In this document: positions 52,773-62,471 of the stretch, one piece after another
Numbering within the stretch: position 1 is the first letter of the stretch
Layout of the letters: the number at the start of each line of letters is the position of its first letter
Assembly: GCA_014381825.1 (NCBI GenBank)
Contig: JACNKX010000106.1
Location: forward strand, 1 to 64,000
Length of the DNA stretch: 64,000 nucleotides
From: Planctomycetota bacterium
GTDB lineage: Bacteria > Planctomycetota > Planctomycetia > Pirellulales > Pirellulaceae
Reading direction: 5' to 3'
Translations under genes and position numbers: made by a program
The notes under the pieces: generated by a model
Database searches by the model: none
Told to the model about the DNA's origin: nothing
What the model saw: only the letters and a program-made list of their open reading frames with translations

Positions 52773-55700
52773 ATGAAATCTTCTACACCGACCATCGTGT
52801 TGTTCGCCGCGTTCATGGCTCTCCCGCTGTTCGCACAAGATCCGTTCGCGTTCATAATCCGTCCGACCGAACCACTCACACCCGAAGAGCAACTCACTAA
52901 GTTCCACCTTCCTGACGGTTTCGAGATTCAGCTCTTCGCCGCCGAACCGGCAATTCAAAAGCCGATGAACATGGCGTTTGATGGAGTCGGGCGACTGTGG
53001 GTGAGTGGATCGATCGAGTACCCCTTCGCCGCCTCGCCCGGTGGAGGCCGCGATACGATTCGCGTTCTCCAAGATTCGAATGGCGACGGTCGAGCAGATA
53101 AGATCGACACGTTTGCGGATGGACTAAATATCCCGATGGGTCTGTATCCCTATCGTAATGGAGTCATCGCGTACAGCATTCCCAATATCTGGCATCTGCA
53201 AGACAACGATGGCGACGGAAAGTGCGATGAACGAAGTGTGCTGTACGGCCCTCTCGGTGATCCTGTCGACACACATGGAATGCAGAACGCATTTCGACGC
53301 GGCCCGGATGGCTGGCTCTACATCTGCCACGGATTCCGCAACGAGTCGACCATTCGCGGCACCGATGGAAGCGAAGTCAACTTGCAAAGCGGAAACACCT
53401 ATCGCGTCCGTCTGGATGGATCACGTGTTGAACAATTCACGTTCGGGCAAGTGAATCCGTTCGGAAGCACCTTCTTGTCCAACGGTGATCTGGTGACGGC
53501 CGATTGTCACAGCAAACCTCTTACGATGTTGCTACGAGGTGGTTACTTTTCGAGCTTCGGCAAGCCTCACGATGGGCTCGGCTATGTGCCGTCGATTATG
53601 GAACACGGTCATGGTTCGACCGCCATCGCAGGTGCGGCGTTCTATGACGGCGATGGCTTCCCGGAACCGTATCGAGGCAGCCTCTTCGTCGGCAACGTCA
53701 TGACCAGCCGCATCCATCGCGACGCGCTCGTTTGGCATGGTTCGACACTTGAGGCACACGAAGAAGAAGACTTTCTTACATGTGATGATCCTTGGTTTCG
53801 CCCCGTTGATTTGCAGATAGGACCAGACGGTGCGCTATACATCGCGGACTTTTATAACCGAATCATTGGGCACTACGAAGTCGCGCTCGATCATGCGGGT
53901 CGCGATCGGACACGTGGCCGTATCTGGCGGGTCGCGTATACAGGAAATGCGAATGTACCTCGCAAGAGATTTAGTGATCTTTCAAAGGCCCCCATCAATG
54001 AATTACTTCAATCGTTAGGTGCCTCGGCATTGCAAGTGCGGTCGCTTGCCATCGACCAGTTGTCTGATCGAATTGGCAACGCTTCGCTGCCAGCACTGCA
54101 ATCATTCGCGATAAAGTCACCGTCTGCCCAAGCGCGAATCAACTCGATGTGGGCATTACATCGTCTGGGAAATATTGAATCGTCATTGCTCGTTGAAGCC
54201 GCGCGGGATGAGTCCGAATTGGTCCGGATTCACGCGATGCGTCTGTCTGCCGAAGCCAGCACCCTGTCACCGCAAGTTGCCGCACGAGTAATTCACGCAT
54301 TGCTAGAAGACGCACCGTTAGTGAGGCGGGCCGCCGCAGACGCGCTGAGCCGACACGCCGATCCCTCGACGGTTCAGCCGTTGCTCACCGTGTTAGCGTC
54401 GACTCCGCCCGAAGATGTTCACTTGAAGCATGCGGTGATGATCGCCTTGAAATCGCAATTACTGGCTCCTCTTGCTTTCGATGCCTTGGTCGATTCCGAT
54501 CTGACTCGCGAACAACGCACCTCAATCGCAACGATCGCACTTGCAGTACCAAGCTCCTCGGCTGCGGAGTTTCTGATTAACGTGATCGACGACGGATTGA
54601 TTGACGCCGCCCGACTCCGACCTCAACTGACACACGTCGCTACTCACGCTCCGGCTACATCGATCGATCGAGTTGTGAATTTAGTTCGCACTCGGAGCGC
54701 CAACGACGTCGAGTTTCAAACGGAGCTCATTCAGTTGCTCCAGCGGCAACTCCTTCAGCGCGGCGTTCCCGACAACGCCAGCGTGAAACAATGGGGGCGA
54801 CAGCTGGCAGACGAGCTGCTTCTGTCAGACGGCAACAGTGTGAACGCCTGGAGTACCGACTCCGGGATTGGTCCCTGGGGATTGGAACGGCGCAATTGTG
54901 ATGACGGCGAGCGGGATGTTGAGTTTCTTAGCAGCATGCCAGGAGGCGAGAAAGCGACTGGGACGATACGATCGGCGAGCTTTGACCTGCCTGCAAAGCT
55001 GAGCTTCTTCGTTTGTGGGCACCTTGGTTTTCCTAAGGAAGATGCCGTTAATCGCAACGTCGTTCGCCTCCGCCTCTATGACACGGACAAGATCGTTCGG
55101 AATGCACTTCCGCCGCGAAACGATTTGGCACGACGCGTCGAGTGGGATCTGGCCGAGTTCGCGGGGCAGCGAGGCTATGTCGAAGTCGTCGATGGTTTGA
55201 ACGTTCAAGCTTATGCATGGATTGCGGTCGCGAGGTTTGAACCGCCGGTAATTACGATTCCCACAGTCGCCCCTAATACGCTCGCGCAGCGTCAAATCGC
55301 GACTGCGACGATAGCCGGGACGCTGAAGCTAGATCACCTGGCTCCAAAACTCTCGCAGCTCTGCAATTCCGACTCCGTAGCGCTCGATGCACGGGCGGCC
55401 TGCGCCGAGGCGCTCATCGCTCTAGCTCCGACGACAATCGGGCGAGCATTGCTAATTCCGCTCACAGACCGCTCCATAAGCGTGCCCATTCGTAAGGAAA
55501 TCGCCAGACATTTGAGTCAACCCAGTAACGGGTCAGTTGATGAATTATTGAAACTAGTCTTGCGAACCGTGCCGGCGCGAGTGCAGGATCAAGTTGCGGA
55601 GGAACTCGCCACAAGCCGCGGAGGCGCCGAGACGTTGCTCCAGCTGACCGCAGAAGGAATCGTATCGCCTCGAACGCTTCAGCGCCCTGCGATTAGTCGC

Positions 55701-57287
55701 TCTCTTGCGACAATCGGTATCGCCGACCTTGAAGCACGAGTCGCCAAGTTGACGTCTGGTTTGCCACCTTTAAACGAGCAGGTGGCGCAACTCATTGCAG
55801 CGAGACTCAAGAGCTTTGCCCGTGCAGACAAAGCACAAGCACGTGGGCAAGAGTTGTTTGCGAAACACTGCGTCGCGTGTCATCAAGTTGCCGGAAAGGG
55901 CTCGCTCGTGGGACCGCAGCTCGACGGAATCGGAACTCGCGGTCTAGAACGAGTTGCCGAAGATCTGCTGGATCCGAACCGGAACATCGACGCAGCGTTT
56001 CACGTGTCCGTACTGACGACGATGGACGGACGCGTCATGAGTGGTCTATATCGACGACAAGAGGGGCAGGCGAAGATCTACGCTGGCAAAGACGGCAAGG
56101 AGTTCCGCGTTCTAACGGACGACATCGATGAAGAGATGCTGTCACGAACATCGATCATGCCCGACAACTTCGGAACCCTACTCAAGGAGGCGGAGTGCCA
56201 CGAGCTTCTGGCTTACTTGGTCTCGCAACGAGCAAAGCCAAAGGCGCCTGCAACGATAACAACCTCTGTGTTTCAGAGCGGAACGGACGGCTACCATACG
56301 TATCGCATCCCCGCAATCGTGACAACGAATGAGGGCGACCTTTTAGCAATCTGCGAAGGCCGCAAGACAAGTCGGTCTGATCACGGTGACGTCGACTTGG
56401 TGATGAAGCGAAGCATCGACGACGGTCAGACGTGGAGTTCACTATCGCTCGTTTACGAAGAAGGAGACGATGCGAAGACGACAATCGGCAATCCATGCCC
56501 TGTCGTCGATCGGTCCACCAACACCATTTGGTTACCATTCACTCGCGAGAACGAAGATGTGATGCTGACGTCGAGCCGGGACGGAGGCAAGACTTGGTCC
56601 GCTCCACGAACAATCACCAAGGACGTGAAGCGAGAAGACTGGACGTGGTACGCGACGGGCCCGGGCAACGGAATTCAACTTGAGCGGGGACCGTTCAAGG
56701 GGCGACTCGTGATACCGTGCGACCATCGCATTCAAGGCATCACTGATCGACAGAAATCCACCCGTTCTCATGTCATCTACTCGGACGACCACGGTGCGAC
56801 TTGGCGCATCGGAGGCATCACGGCCTTTGAGATGAACGAGTGCGCAATCGCCGAACTTTCAGGTGGTCGGTTGATGTTGAACATGCGCAGCAATCGGGGT
56901 AAAGGGAAACGAGGAGTTGCCATCAGCGACGACGGCGGCGTATCTTGGAGCGAATGCTCAGATGACGACACATTGATCGAGCCGGTGTGTCAAGCGAGTC
57001 TGATTCGCCACAGTTGGAGTGACGCGGACGACAAGAGTCGGCTGCTGTTTTCGAATCCAGCTTCAAAAAGTGGTCGCGATCACCTGACGCTTCGAATCAG
57101 CTATGACGAAGGAGAGACATGGCCGATCGCTCGCGAGATCCACGCAGGCTCTTCGGCTTATTCTTGTCTGACTCGATTGCGGTCCGGCAGCGTCGGTCTG
57201 CTGTACGAACGGGAAAACTATAGCGAGATCGCGTTCACTCGAATCGATCTGCAGTCCATCGAACAAGAGAGTGCGGAGAGCCGTTAG
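52773..57287 (+). CDS. PVC-type heme-binding dehydrogenase protein fused to a sialidase
   Basis: A 1504-residue exported protein from the ATG at 52773; a TTG lies one codon upstream. The signal peptide is TIVLFAAFMALPLFAQ. Domains in order: a membrane-bound dehydrogenase propeller (residues about 35-390, FHLPDGFEIQLFAAEP and DLQIGPDGALYIADFYNR); HEAT-like helical repeats (about 400-660); a beta-sandwich (about 690-830); more HEAT repeats; a c-type cytochrome with CVACH (Cys1033, KHCVACHQVAGKGSLVGPQL); and from residue 1165 a sialidase-like beta-propeller. The latter has the YRIP motif (DGYHTYRIPAIV), Asp boxes (SIDDGQTWS, SSRDGGKTWSA, SDDHGATWR, SDDGGVSWS) and conserved Asp, Glu, Arg and Tyr residues. 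PVC heme proteins normally end near the cytochrome, so this is an unusual fusion. It may couple glycan removal to oxidation. Confidence 0.88.
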   Translation: MKSSTPTIVLFAAFMALPLFAQDPFAFIIRPTEPLTPEEQLTKFHLPDGFEIQLFAAEPAIQKPMNMAFDGVGRLWVSGSIEYPFAASPGGGRDTIRVLQDSNGDGRADKIDTFADGLNIPMGLYPYRNGVIAYSIPNIWHLQDNDGDGKCDERSVLYGPLGDPVDTHGMQNAFRRGPDGWLYICHGFRNESTIRGTDGSEVNLQSGNTYRVRLDGSRVEQFTFGQVNPFGSTFLSNGDLVTADCHSKPLTMLLRGGYFSSFGKPHDGLGYVPSIMEHGHGSTAIAGAAFYDGDGFPEPYRGSLFVGNVMTSRIHRDALVWHGSTLEAHEEEDFLTCDDPWFRPVDLQIGPDGALYIADFYNRIIGHYEVALDHAGRDRTRGRIWRVAYTGNANVPRKRFSDLSKAPINELLQSLGASALQVRSLAIDQLSDRIGNASLPALQSFAIKSPSAQARINSMWALHRLGNIESSLLVEAARDESELVRIHAMRLSAEASTLSPQVAARVIHALLEDAPLVRRAAADALSRHADPSTVQPLLTVLASTPPEDVHLKHAVMIALKSQLLAPLAFDALVDSDLTREQRTSIATIALAVPSSSAAEFLINVIDDGLIDAARLRPQLTHVATHAPATSIDRVVNLVRTRSANDVEFQTELIQLLQRQLLQRGVPDNASVKQWGRQLADELLLSDGNSVNAWSTDSGIGPWGLERRNCDDGERDVEFLSSMPGGEKATGTIRSASFDLPAKLSFFVCGHLGFPKEDAVNRNVVRLRLYDTDKIVRNALPPRNDLARRVEWDLAEFAGQRGYVEVVDGLNVQAYAWIAVARFEPPVITIPTVAPNTLAQRQIATATIAGTLKLDHLAPKLSQLCNSDSVALDARAACAEALIALAPTTIGRALLIPLTDRSISVPIRKEIARHLSQPSNGSVDELLKLVLRTVPARVQDQVAEELATSRGGAETLLQLTAEGIVSPRTLQRPAISRSLATIGIADLEARVAKLTSGLPPLNEQVAQLIAARLKSFARADKAQARGQELFAKHCVACHQVAGKGSLVGPQLDGIGTRGLERVAEDLLDPNRNIDAAFHVSVLTTMDGRVMSGLYRRQEGQAKIYAGKDGKEFRVLTDDIDEEMLSRTSIMPDNFGTLLKEAECHELLAYLVSQRAKPKAPATITTSVFQSGTDGYHTYRIPAIVTTNEGDLLAICEGRKTSRSDHGDVDLVMKRSIDDGQTWSSLSLVYEEGDDAKTTIGNPCPVVDRSTNTIWLPFTRENEDVMLTSSRDGGKTWSAPRTITKDVKREDWTWYATGPGNGIQLERGPFKGRLVIPCDHRIQGITDRQKSTRSHVIYSDDHGATWRIGGITAFEMNECAIAELSGGRLMLNMRSNRGKGKRGVAISDDGGVSWSECSDDDTLIEPVCQASLIRHSWSDADDKSRLLFSNPASKSGRDHLTLRISYDEGETWPIAREIHAGSSAYSCLTRLRSGSVGLLYERENYSEIAFTRIDLQSIEQESAESR

Positions 57288-58033
57288 TTTTCGGCAATTA
57301 GCTTACGAATCTGCGGAAGCAACTTTGAATACAAGTTGTCAACCGGTTCTTGGCCTGTGCTGTCGCTACGCAGAATGAAGTGCTTGTCGATCAAATGGAA
57401 TCCAGGAATTAGATCTCGACTCTCCTTTGTCGCTAGAGCCTGAGTCCCAACGAGAACCACTTCGTTTCTCGACCGTCGCATCTGGAAGTGCTGTGCCCAT
57501 GCCACCGCCTCCGCCTGGGAAGGCGCTTCCATCGACTGATTAAAGAGCAGCACTTGAACACGCACGACGCGATGGTCATCTAGACGAATGCTCCCAAACT
57601 GCTTGGCATAACTCTCGATCGATTCGAGATCCTGCTGCGGCTTGATTCCTTCGAATGCACCGAATTCATGTCCACCGGAGAATGCGATACAGGCTTCGCA
57701 CGGAATGCCAATCGGCTCGACCAGGATCACCTTTCCCTTAAAGTCGGACAACCGAGTTACATTTCCCTCTTGGTCCACTAACTCGATATCCGGATACGTT
57801 CGGTTCTTCTCGGGTGGCCAAGCTGGCGGCTTGCCACTCCAAGTGAGAGCCGCGTCGCGGCCTCTGTGAACTATCGTCACGACTTGGCTACCGTGATGAG
57901 TCCCTAAGTATCCGGTCGACCCAATCAAGACGACGGCGAGAAACGCAGCCGACAGTAGATTGGGCTTCATGATGCGCAGCAATACCGCAACTGATAAGTT
58001 GGCCGCGACGATGAATACTGGGTCTTCAAACAT
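57284..58033 (-). CDS. Membrane-anchored thioredoxin-fold (redoxin-like) protein
   Basis: A 249-residue protein from the ATG at 58033; ATG 57970 would give a shorter form with one membrane segment. Two hydrophobic segments (FIVAANLSVAVLLRI and LLSAAFLAVVLIGSTGYL) precede the soluble part. It has a redoxin/SCO1-like pattern, YPDIELVDQEGNVTRLSDFK followed by GKVILVEPIGIPCEACIAFS with a CxxC (PCEAC). The later region contains ESIESYAKQFGSIRLDD and FHLIDKHFILRSDSTG. It may be a periplasmic disulfide or copper-handling protein; the function is not certain. Its stop overlaps the end of the heme-protein/sialidase gene by 4 bases (convergent). Confidence 0.72.
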   Translation of the reverse strand: MFEDPVFIVAANLSVAVLLRIMKPNLLSAAFLAVVLIGSTGYLGTHHGSQVVTIVHRGRDAALTWSGKPPAWPPEKNRTYPDIELVDQEGNVTRLSDFKGKVILVEPIGIPCEACIAFSGGHEFGAFEGIKPQQDLESIESYAKQFGSIRLDDHRVVRVQVLLFNQSMEAPSQAEAVAWAQHFQMRRSRNEVVLVGTQALATKESRDLIPGFHLIDKHFILRSDSTGQEPVDNLYSKLLPQIRKLIAEN

Positions 58034-58133
58034 GACTCTGGGCTCAACTGTGAACCGGAACCGAATACGATGTAGTTACGGGCATTTCAAATGTAGCTTT
58101 AGATTTAGGTCTCGTTCGATCGGACATGGCAGG

Positions 58134-59240
58134 TTATGCCGGTTGTAATGCGGTACCGCGAGTTTCTTGAATTCGACGAAGCCGAGTCTCAAAGATATTC
58201 TTATCGCGAACTAACTGCATCGCTTCCTCGCGAGCGATCAATCCAAAGCCGAACAGGCTGGCCAATGATTGCTCGAGCAGCAGCATTCCGTCCGCGTTAC
58301 CGGTCTGCATCATCGAATAGATCTGAGTAAGGTCACCGGTGCGAACTAGATTTTGGATCGCCGAGGTAACAAACATGATCTCGACCGCTGGTGCCCGTCC
58401 GATGCCATCGACCTTGTGTACCAATCGCTGGGCCACAACTGCCCTTAGTACACGCGACAGTTGATTGCGTACGGCATCTTGCTCCTCGGCCGGAAAGACG
58501 CTAATCATTCGGCTAATGGATCCAACAACGTCTCCCGTGTGAAGCGTCGACAGCACGAGATGGCCCGTTTCGGCGGCGATAATCGCCGCGCGCATTGTTT
58601 CGCGGTCTCGCATTTCACCGACCAGGATGACGTCCGGGTCTTCTCGCAAGGCAGCTCGCACGGCATCGGCAAAGGTAAGAACGTCGCAGTGGAGCTCTCG
58701 CTGATGCACAAGGCTCTGCTTGTTGGTGTGGATGTATTCGACGGGGTCTTCGATCGTGATAATGTGGCTGGCTCGCGTCTCGTTGATCTGATTAATAATC
58801 GTCGCTAGCGTTGTCGACTTCCCGCTTCCCGTCGGACCAGTTACAAGAACTAGCCCATGCATATAGTCGGCGAGCCTGGTCATCTGCGGCGGAAGTGTTA
58901 ACTCGTCAAATGACTTGAACTCTTCGTCGAGTCGCCGCAAGCACAACGCGACCGTGCCGCGTTGTCGATAGACATTAACGCGGAATCGCGAACCACTGTC
59001 GGAAAAGAAGGCAAAGTCGATTGTATGTGTCTCGTCGAACACTTGTCGTTGATTTTCCGTCATCATCGACATCGCGATCTGTTCAATCGCGAAAGGACTG
59101 AACGGCTCGTCAGAGACGGGCTTGATCTCATTGCGAACACGCATGTATGGCAAACACGCGCTCGTTAGATGTATGTCCGAGGCCTGCAATTCAACGCACA
59201 AGTCTAAGAGATCACGAAACTTCTTTTGTGGTACGTCCAT
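58134..59240 (-). CDS. PilT-type twitching motility ATPase (second copy)
   Basis: A 368-residue protein from the ATG at 59240 (MDVPQKKFRDLLDL); the frame upstream to 59312 is unlike the family. All catalytic boxes are intact: Walker A VTGPTGSGKSTTLATIINQ, Asp box IITIEDPVEYIHTNK, Walker B ALREDPDVILVGEMRDRET and His box LVLSTLHTGDVVGSI. It is closer to textbook PilT than the copy at 32739-33929, lacking that protein's long basic N-terminus. The two belong to one superfamily with different partners. It lies next to the thioredoxin-fold gene on the same strand, 101 bases upstream of it. Confidence 0.95.
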   Translation of the reverse strand: MDVPQKKFRDLLDLCVELQASDIHLTSACLPYMRVRNEIKPVSDEPFSPFAIEQIAMSMMTENQRQVFDETHTIDFAFFSDSGSRFRVNVYRQRGTVALCLRRLDEEFKSFDELTLPPQMTRLADYMHGLVLVTGPTGSGKSTTLATIINQINETRASHIITIEDPVEYIHTNKQSLVHQRELHCDVLTFADAVRAALREDPDVILVGEMRDRETMRAAIIAAETGHLVLSTLHTGDVVGSISRMISVFPAEEQDAVRNQLSRVLRAVVAQRLVHKVDGIGRAPAVEIMFVTSAIQNLVRTGDLTQIYSMMQTGNADGMLLLEQSLASLFGFGLIAREEAMQLVRDKNIFETRLRRIQETRGTALQPA

Positions 59241-59527
59241 CTTAACTCGCCGTGTTTCTGGATCGGTGGAGAGAAACGTTATCGAAGTCGTCAACACATG
59301 GCACCATCGCACGCTTCACAAACATAGGTTGCGGCCAACCGCATAAACCGCAACAGACTATGTGCCGTCGCATTTCACACCACTCCTGAACGATTGCGTC
59401 GGATATGAGGATTCTGCCGACACGATTCGTCGCTGAACCATGTGCTAGAGTTGCGAAGCTACCCACAGCGAATCTCACCTAACGGCCTCTACCGTAACAG
59501 CTCTACCTCACGATGCAGGAAGAACGA

Positions 59528-61591
59528 ATGCTGACACGTGCCCTCCGGACTACCACCGGTCTTTGGTTTGCGATGGCGATCTTCATCAGCGCTTTTCTCG
59601 TCTTTCAAGTACAACCAATTATCAGCAAGACCATTCTGCCTTGGTTCGGTGGCAGTCCCGCAGTCTGGACGACATGCATGTTGTTTTTCCAGTTGCTGTT
59701 GTTCGCAGGATATAGCTACGCGCATCTTCTTACAAAACTGGCGACGCCACGAATTCAGGGCGCAATCCACTTCACCTTGTTACTCATGACACTGACCGTC
59801 TTGCCGATGACACCCAGTCCCGATTGGAAGCCACAAGGTGGAGACGACCCAACATTTTCGATTCTATTGATTCTTCTTGCAAACGTCGGCTTGCCTTACT
59901 TCTTGCTGTCGTCGACAGGACCACTACTGCAAGCGTGGTTTGCAAATCGGGTCCCCAATGGATCGCCCTACCGGCTGTACGCGTTGTCCAACGTTGGCTC
60001 GTTAGTCGCATTGATCAGTTATCCGTTCGTTGTCGAGCCAGCTCTCACGACGTCGTCACAAGGACAGATTTGGTCACTGCTATTCTGCCTGTTCGCAGCC
60101 GTATGCGGCTTTCTCGCAGCAAGTCAATTTCGTAAAACTCGCGGCAGCGAGAAGGCACACGAGCCCGACGTAGTTGCGGACAACAGCGAACGCCCGGCTT
60201 GGAAGTGCTATTTCGTTTGGCTCGCGTTGCCAGCTTTCGCCTCGATGTTGCTGTTGGCTACCACAAATCATGTTTGCCAAGACATTGCTGTGATCCCTTT
60301 TCTATGGATTGTTCCCCTAAGCCTTTACCTGCTGACTTTCATTATCTGTTTCGACCGAGAGGCATGGTACGCGCGTCGCTGGTGCGCGGGTCTCGGCGTG
60401 CTTAGCTTATTGGTGATTCACGGAGCTGCGTTCTGGGCAACTCGCTGGAGCATGCCGATCGAACTTGTTGCCTACTTCACGGCAATGTTCTTTACGTGCA
60501 TGGTGTGCCACGGTGAACTGGTCAGAAACAAACCAACGCCGAAGCATTTGACAGCATTCTATTTAATGTCATCGGCGGGTGGAGCCATCGGTGGTCTCAC
60601 AATTGGACTCCTGTGCCCGTGGCTATTCTCGACCTACGTCGAGATGCAGATCTGCATGTTATCGGCAGCAGTCATCATGTCCGGTGTATTCCTGATCGAC
60701 GCGCAAGCAACATGGCTGGGCAACACTCCTTCACGACGAGCTATCGGTATCCTCGGCTACTGTTTTGTATTCATTGTTGTCGCATTCGTCGAGTTCGGCG
60801 GCGGCGACGACGGTATCGTAAAGTCGATGCGAAACTTCTACGGCGTCTTACAGATTTCCGAATCACCTTGGGGAACTAGCCTGATACATGGTCGCATCAT
60901 TCACGGATTTCAGTTCAGACATCCGAGACTTCAGAAGCTGCCCACGACCTATTACGGTGAGGACAGCGGAGTCGGTCTCGCGTTGAAACACTTCCGAGAC
61001 GGACAACCGAAGAGAGTCGGGGCCGTGGGCTTAGGCATTGGGACCGTCGCTACCTATGGAAAGCCCGGAGATTATTTCCGCTTCTATGAGATCAATCCGA
61101 AAGTCCTAGAGATCGCTAACGACAACTTTACATTCGTAAAGAACTCTGACGCAAAGACTGAAATTATTCTAGGCGACGCTCGAATCTCGATGGAACGCGA
61201 ATCTTCGCAACAGTTTGACGTTCTCGTTCTTGACGCATTCAGTGGCGATTCGATTCCGACTCACTTACTGACAAAGGAAGCCTGGGATGTCTACTTGCGA
61301 CACTTGAAGACGGACGGCGTGATCGCAGTTCACATTAGCAACCAACACGTGAACCTCGAACCGGTCGTGCGGCGCCTCGCCACCGAAGTGGGCTTCGAGT
61401 GCGCCACCATAGCGAGCCCGGATCTACCTCCACAATCGATGCCAGCAAGATGGATACTGATGGCGCGCGGCAACGCTTTTATTGCCTCAAGCGAAGTACA
61501 AAAACGCTCACTGCCACTTAGCGACACCGGCAAGTTCCCGCTATGGACAGATCAGTACAACAACGTCGTCCAGTTGCTTCGAATCTACTGA
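59528..61591 (+). CDS. Membrane protein fused to a spermidine-synthase-like domain
   Basis: A 687-residue protein from the ATG at 59528, preceded by AGGAAG with 5-base spacing; ATG 59513 is possible. The first 440 residues have about ten to twelve membrane segments (AMAIFISAFLVFQVQPIISK, FFQLLLFAGYSYAHLL, LISYPFVVEPAL). The C-terminal 240 residues have the Rossmann-like fold of spermidine synthase: YYGEDSGVGLALKHF, then VGAVGLGIGTVATYGKPGD, EINPKVLEIANDNF and LDAFSGDSIPTHLLTKEAW. Fused transporter/spermidine-synthase proteins are known in databases but poorly characterised. The membrane part could move the product or be a scaffold. It converges with the ThuA gene by 7 bases. Confidence 0.85.
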   Translation: MLTRALRTTTGLWFAMAIFISAFLVFQVQPIISKTILPWFGGSPAVWTTCMLFFQLLLFAGYSYAHLLTKLATPRIQGAIHFTLLLMTLTVLPMTPSPDWKPQGGDDPTFSILLILLANVGLPYFLLSSTGPLLQAWFANRVPNGSPYRLYALSNVGSLVALISYPFVVEPALTTSSQGQIWSLLFCLFAAVCGFLAASQFRKTRGSEKAHEPDVVADNSERPAWKCYFVWLALPAFASMLLLATTNHVCQDIAVIPFLWIVPLSLYLLTFIICFDREAWYARRWCAGLGVLSLLVIHGAAFWATRWSMPIELVAYFTAMFFTCMVCHGELVRNKPTPKHLTAFYLMSSAGGAIGGLTIGLLCPWLFSTYVEMQICMLSAAVIMSGVFLIDAQATWLGNTPSRRAIGILGYCFVFIVVAFVEFGGGDDGIVKSMRNFYGVLQISESPWGTSLIHGRIIHGFQFRHPRLQKLPTTYYGEDSGVGLALKHFRDGQPKRVGAVGLGIGTVATYGKPGDYFRFYEINPKVLEIANDNFTFVKNSDAKTEIILGDARISMERESSQQFDVLVLDAFSGDSIPTHLLTKEAWDVYLRHLKTDGVIAVHISNQHVNLEPVVRRLATEVGFECATIASPDLPPQSMPARWILMARGNAFIASSEVQKRSLPLSDTGKFPLWTDQYNNVVQLLRIY

Positions 61592-62445
61592 GCCGCCTCG
61601 AACGCAGCCTTTGCCTTCTTCTCTTCAGTCGCCGACAGTTTCGGGTTTGGCGTCGCGTCACCGGACTCTTGGCCGAGCACCCACCTGATGCCACCCAGCA
61701 GCGATGCCATGTAGGTCTCGTTGGTCCAAACGTCTTCGCGATGTCCAAGACTCATATGCATTGCCTTGCCTTTGCCGTACTCTTTCACCCACAGGATCGG
61801 AATGTGGTACGGCTTCTTTAGGTCGGTCTTCGCCATGTCCAGGCTCATCAAGACGCGAACCTTCTCCGGCTGCCAGTTTTTGAATTGGTAGATCTCATCT
61901 TTCAGCGTTACTTCATCTCCCCAAGGCTTGCTTGCCGGGTGAGTTTTATCGTGAACTGCGATTGTCACCGTTGTGCCCGCGCCCCACGGATGACCATTGA
62001 ACGTCCCGCCAATCATGTCCCAGTAAGGTTCGTAGTCTTTAAACGTATCCGCAGCCGAATGTGCCCCGACGAATCCGTGGCCCTTCGCAGGCAGCCACTC
62101 TTTGAAGAAGTAGTCAAGGTCGGCTTCTTTAATGGGGAGCTTACCGGTCGTGTAAAAGAATACAATGTCGTAATGTTGCAGCTTCTCTTTCGTGAAGTCT
62201 GCCGCGACGTCCTGCGTGCAATCTACACGGAACACGTTGCTTGAAATGCCTAATTCCGTCAACGCATGCTCCGCGGGAGCGAGCTGACCGTCTTTACGCG
62301 ATACGGAACCGTGCTTATAGCCGGCGCTTTGGGTCACCATCAATATGCGAGCGGGCTTAACAGCATCCTCAGCCACAACGTCATAGGACGAAACGGTAGT
62401 GATGGCCAGTCCAATCAAAATCGCGGCCGCGAGTCGTGCCAACAT
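61585..62445 (-). CDS. Exported ThuA-domain protein
   Basis: A 286-residue protein with a signal peptide (LAAAILIGLAITTVSSYDVVA). The body matches ThuA-like class I glutamine-amidotransferase-fold proteins: RILMVTQSAGYKHGSVSRKD, then DIVFFYTTGKLPIKEADLDY, KGHGFVGAHSAADTFKDYEP and the tail MHMSLGHREDVWTNETY, all typical of planctomycete ThuA proteins. ThuA is linked to trehalose and disaccharide use in rhizobia; in planctomycetes it is often near exported dehydrogenases. The exact reaction is unknown. The last 7 bases overlap the previous convergent gene. Confidence 0.92.
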   Translation of the reverse strand: MLARLAAAILIGLAITTVSSYDVVAEDAVKPARILMVTQSAGYKHGSVSRKDGQLAPAEHALTELGISSNVFRVDCTQDVAADFTKEKLQHYDIVFFYTTGKLPIKEADLDYFFKEWLPAKGHGFVGAHSAADTFKDYEPYWDMIGGTFNGHPWGAGTTVTIAVHDKTHPASKPWGDEVTLKDEIYQFKNWQPEKVRVLMSLDMAKTDLKKPYHIPILWVKEYGKGKAMHMSLGHREDVWTNETYMASLLGGIRWVLGQESGDATPNPKLSATEEKKAKAAFEAAQ

Positions 62446-62471
62446 TTGGTTAGTCTCCTGAGATTATGCAG

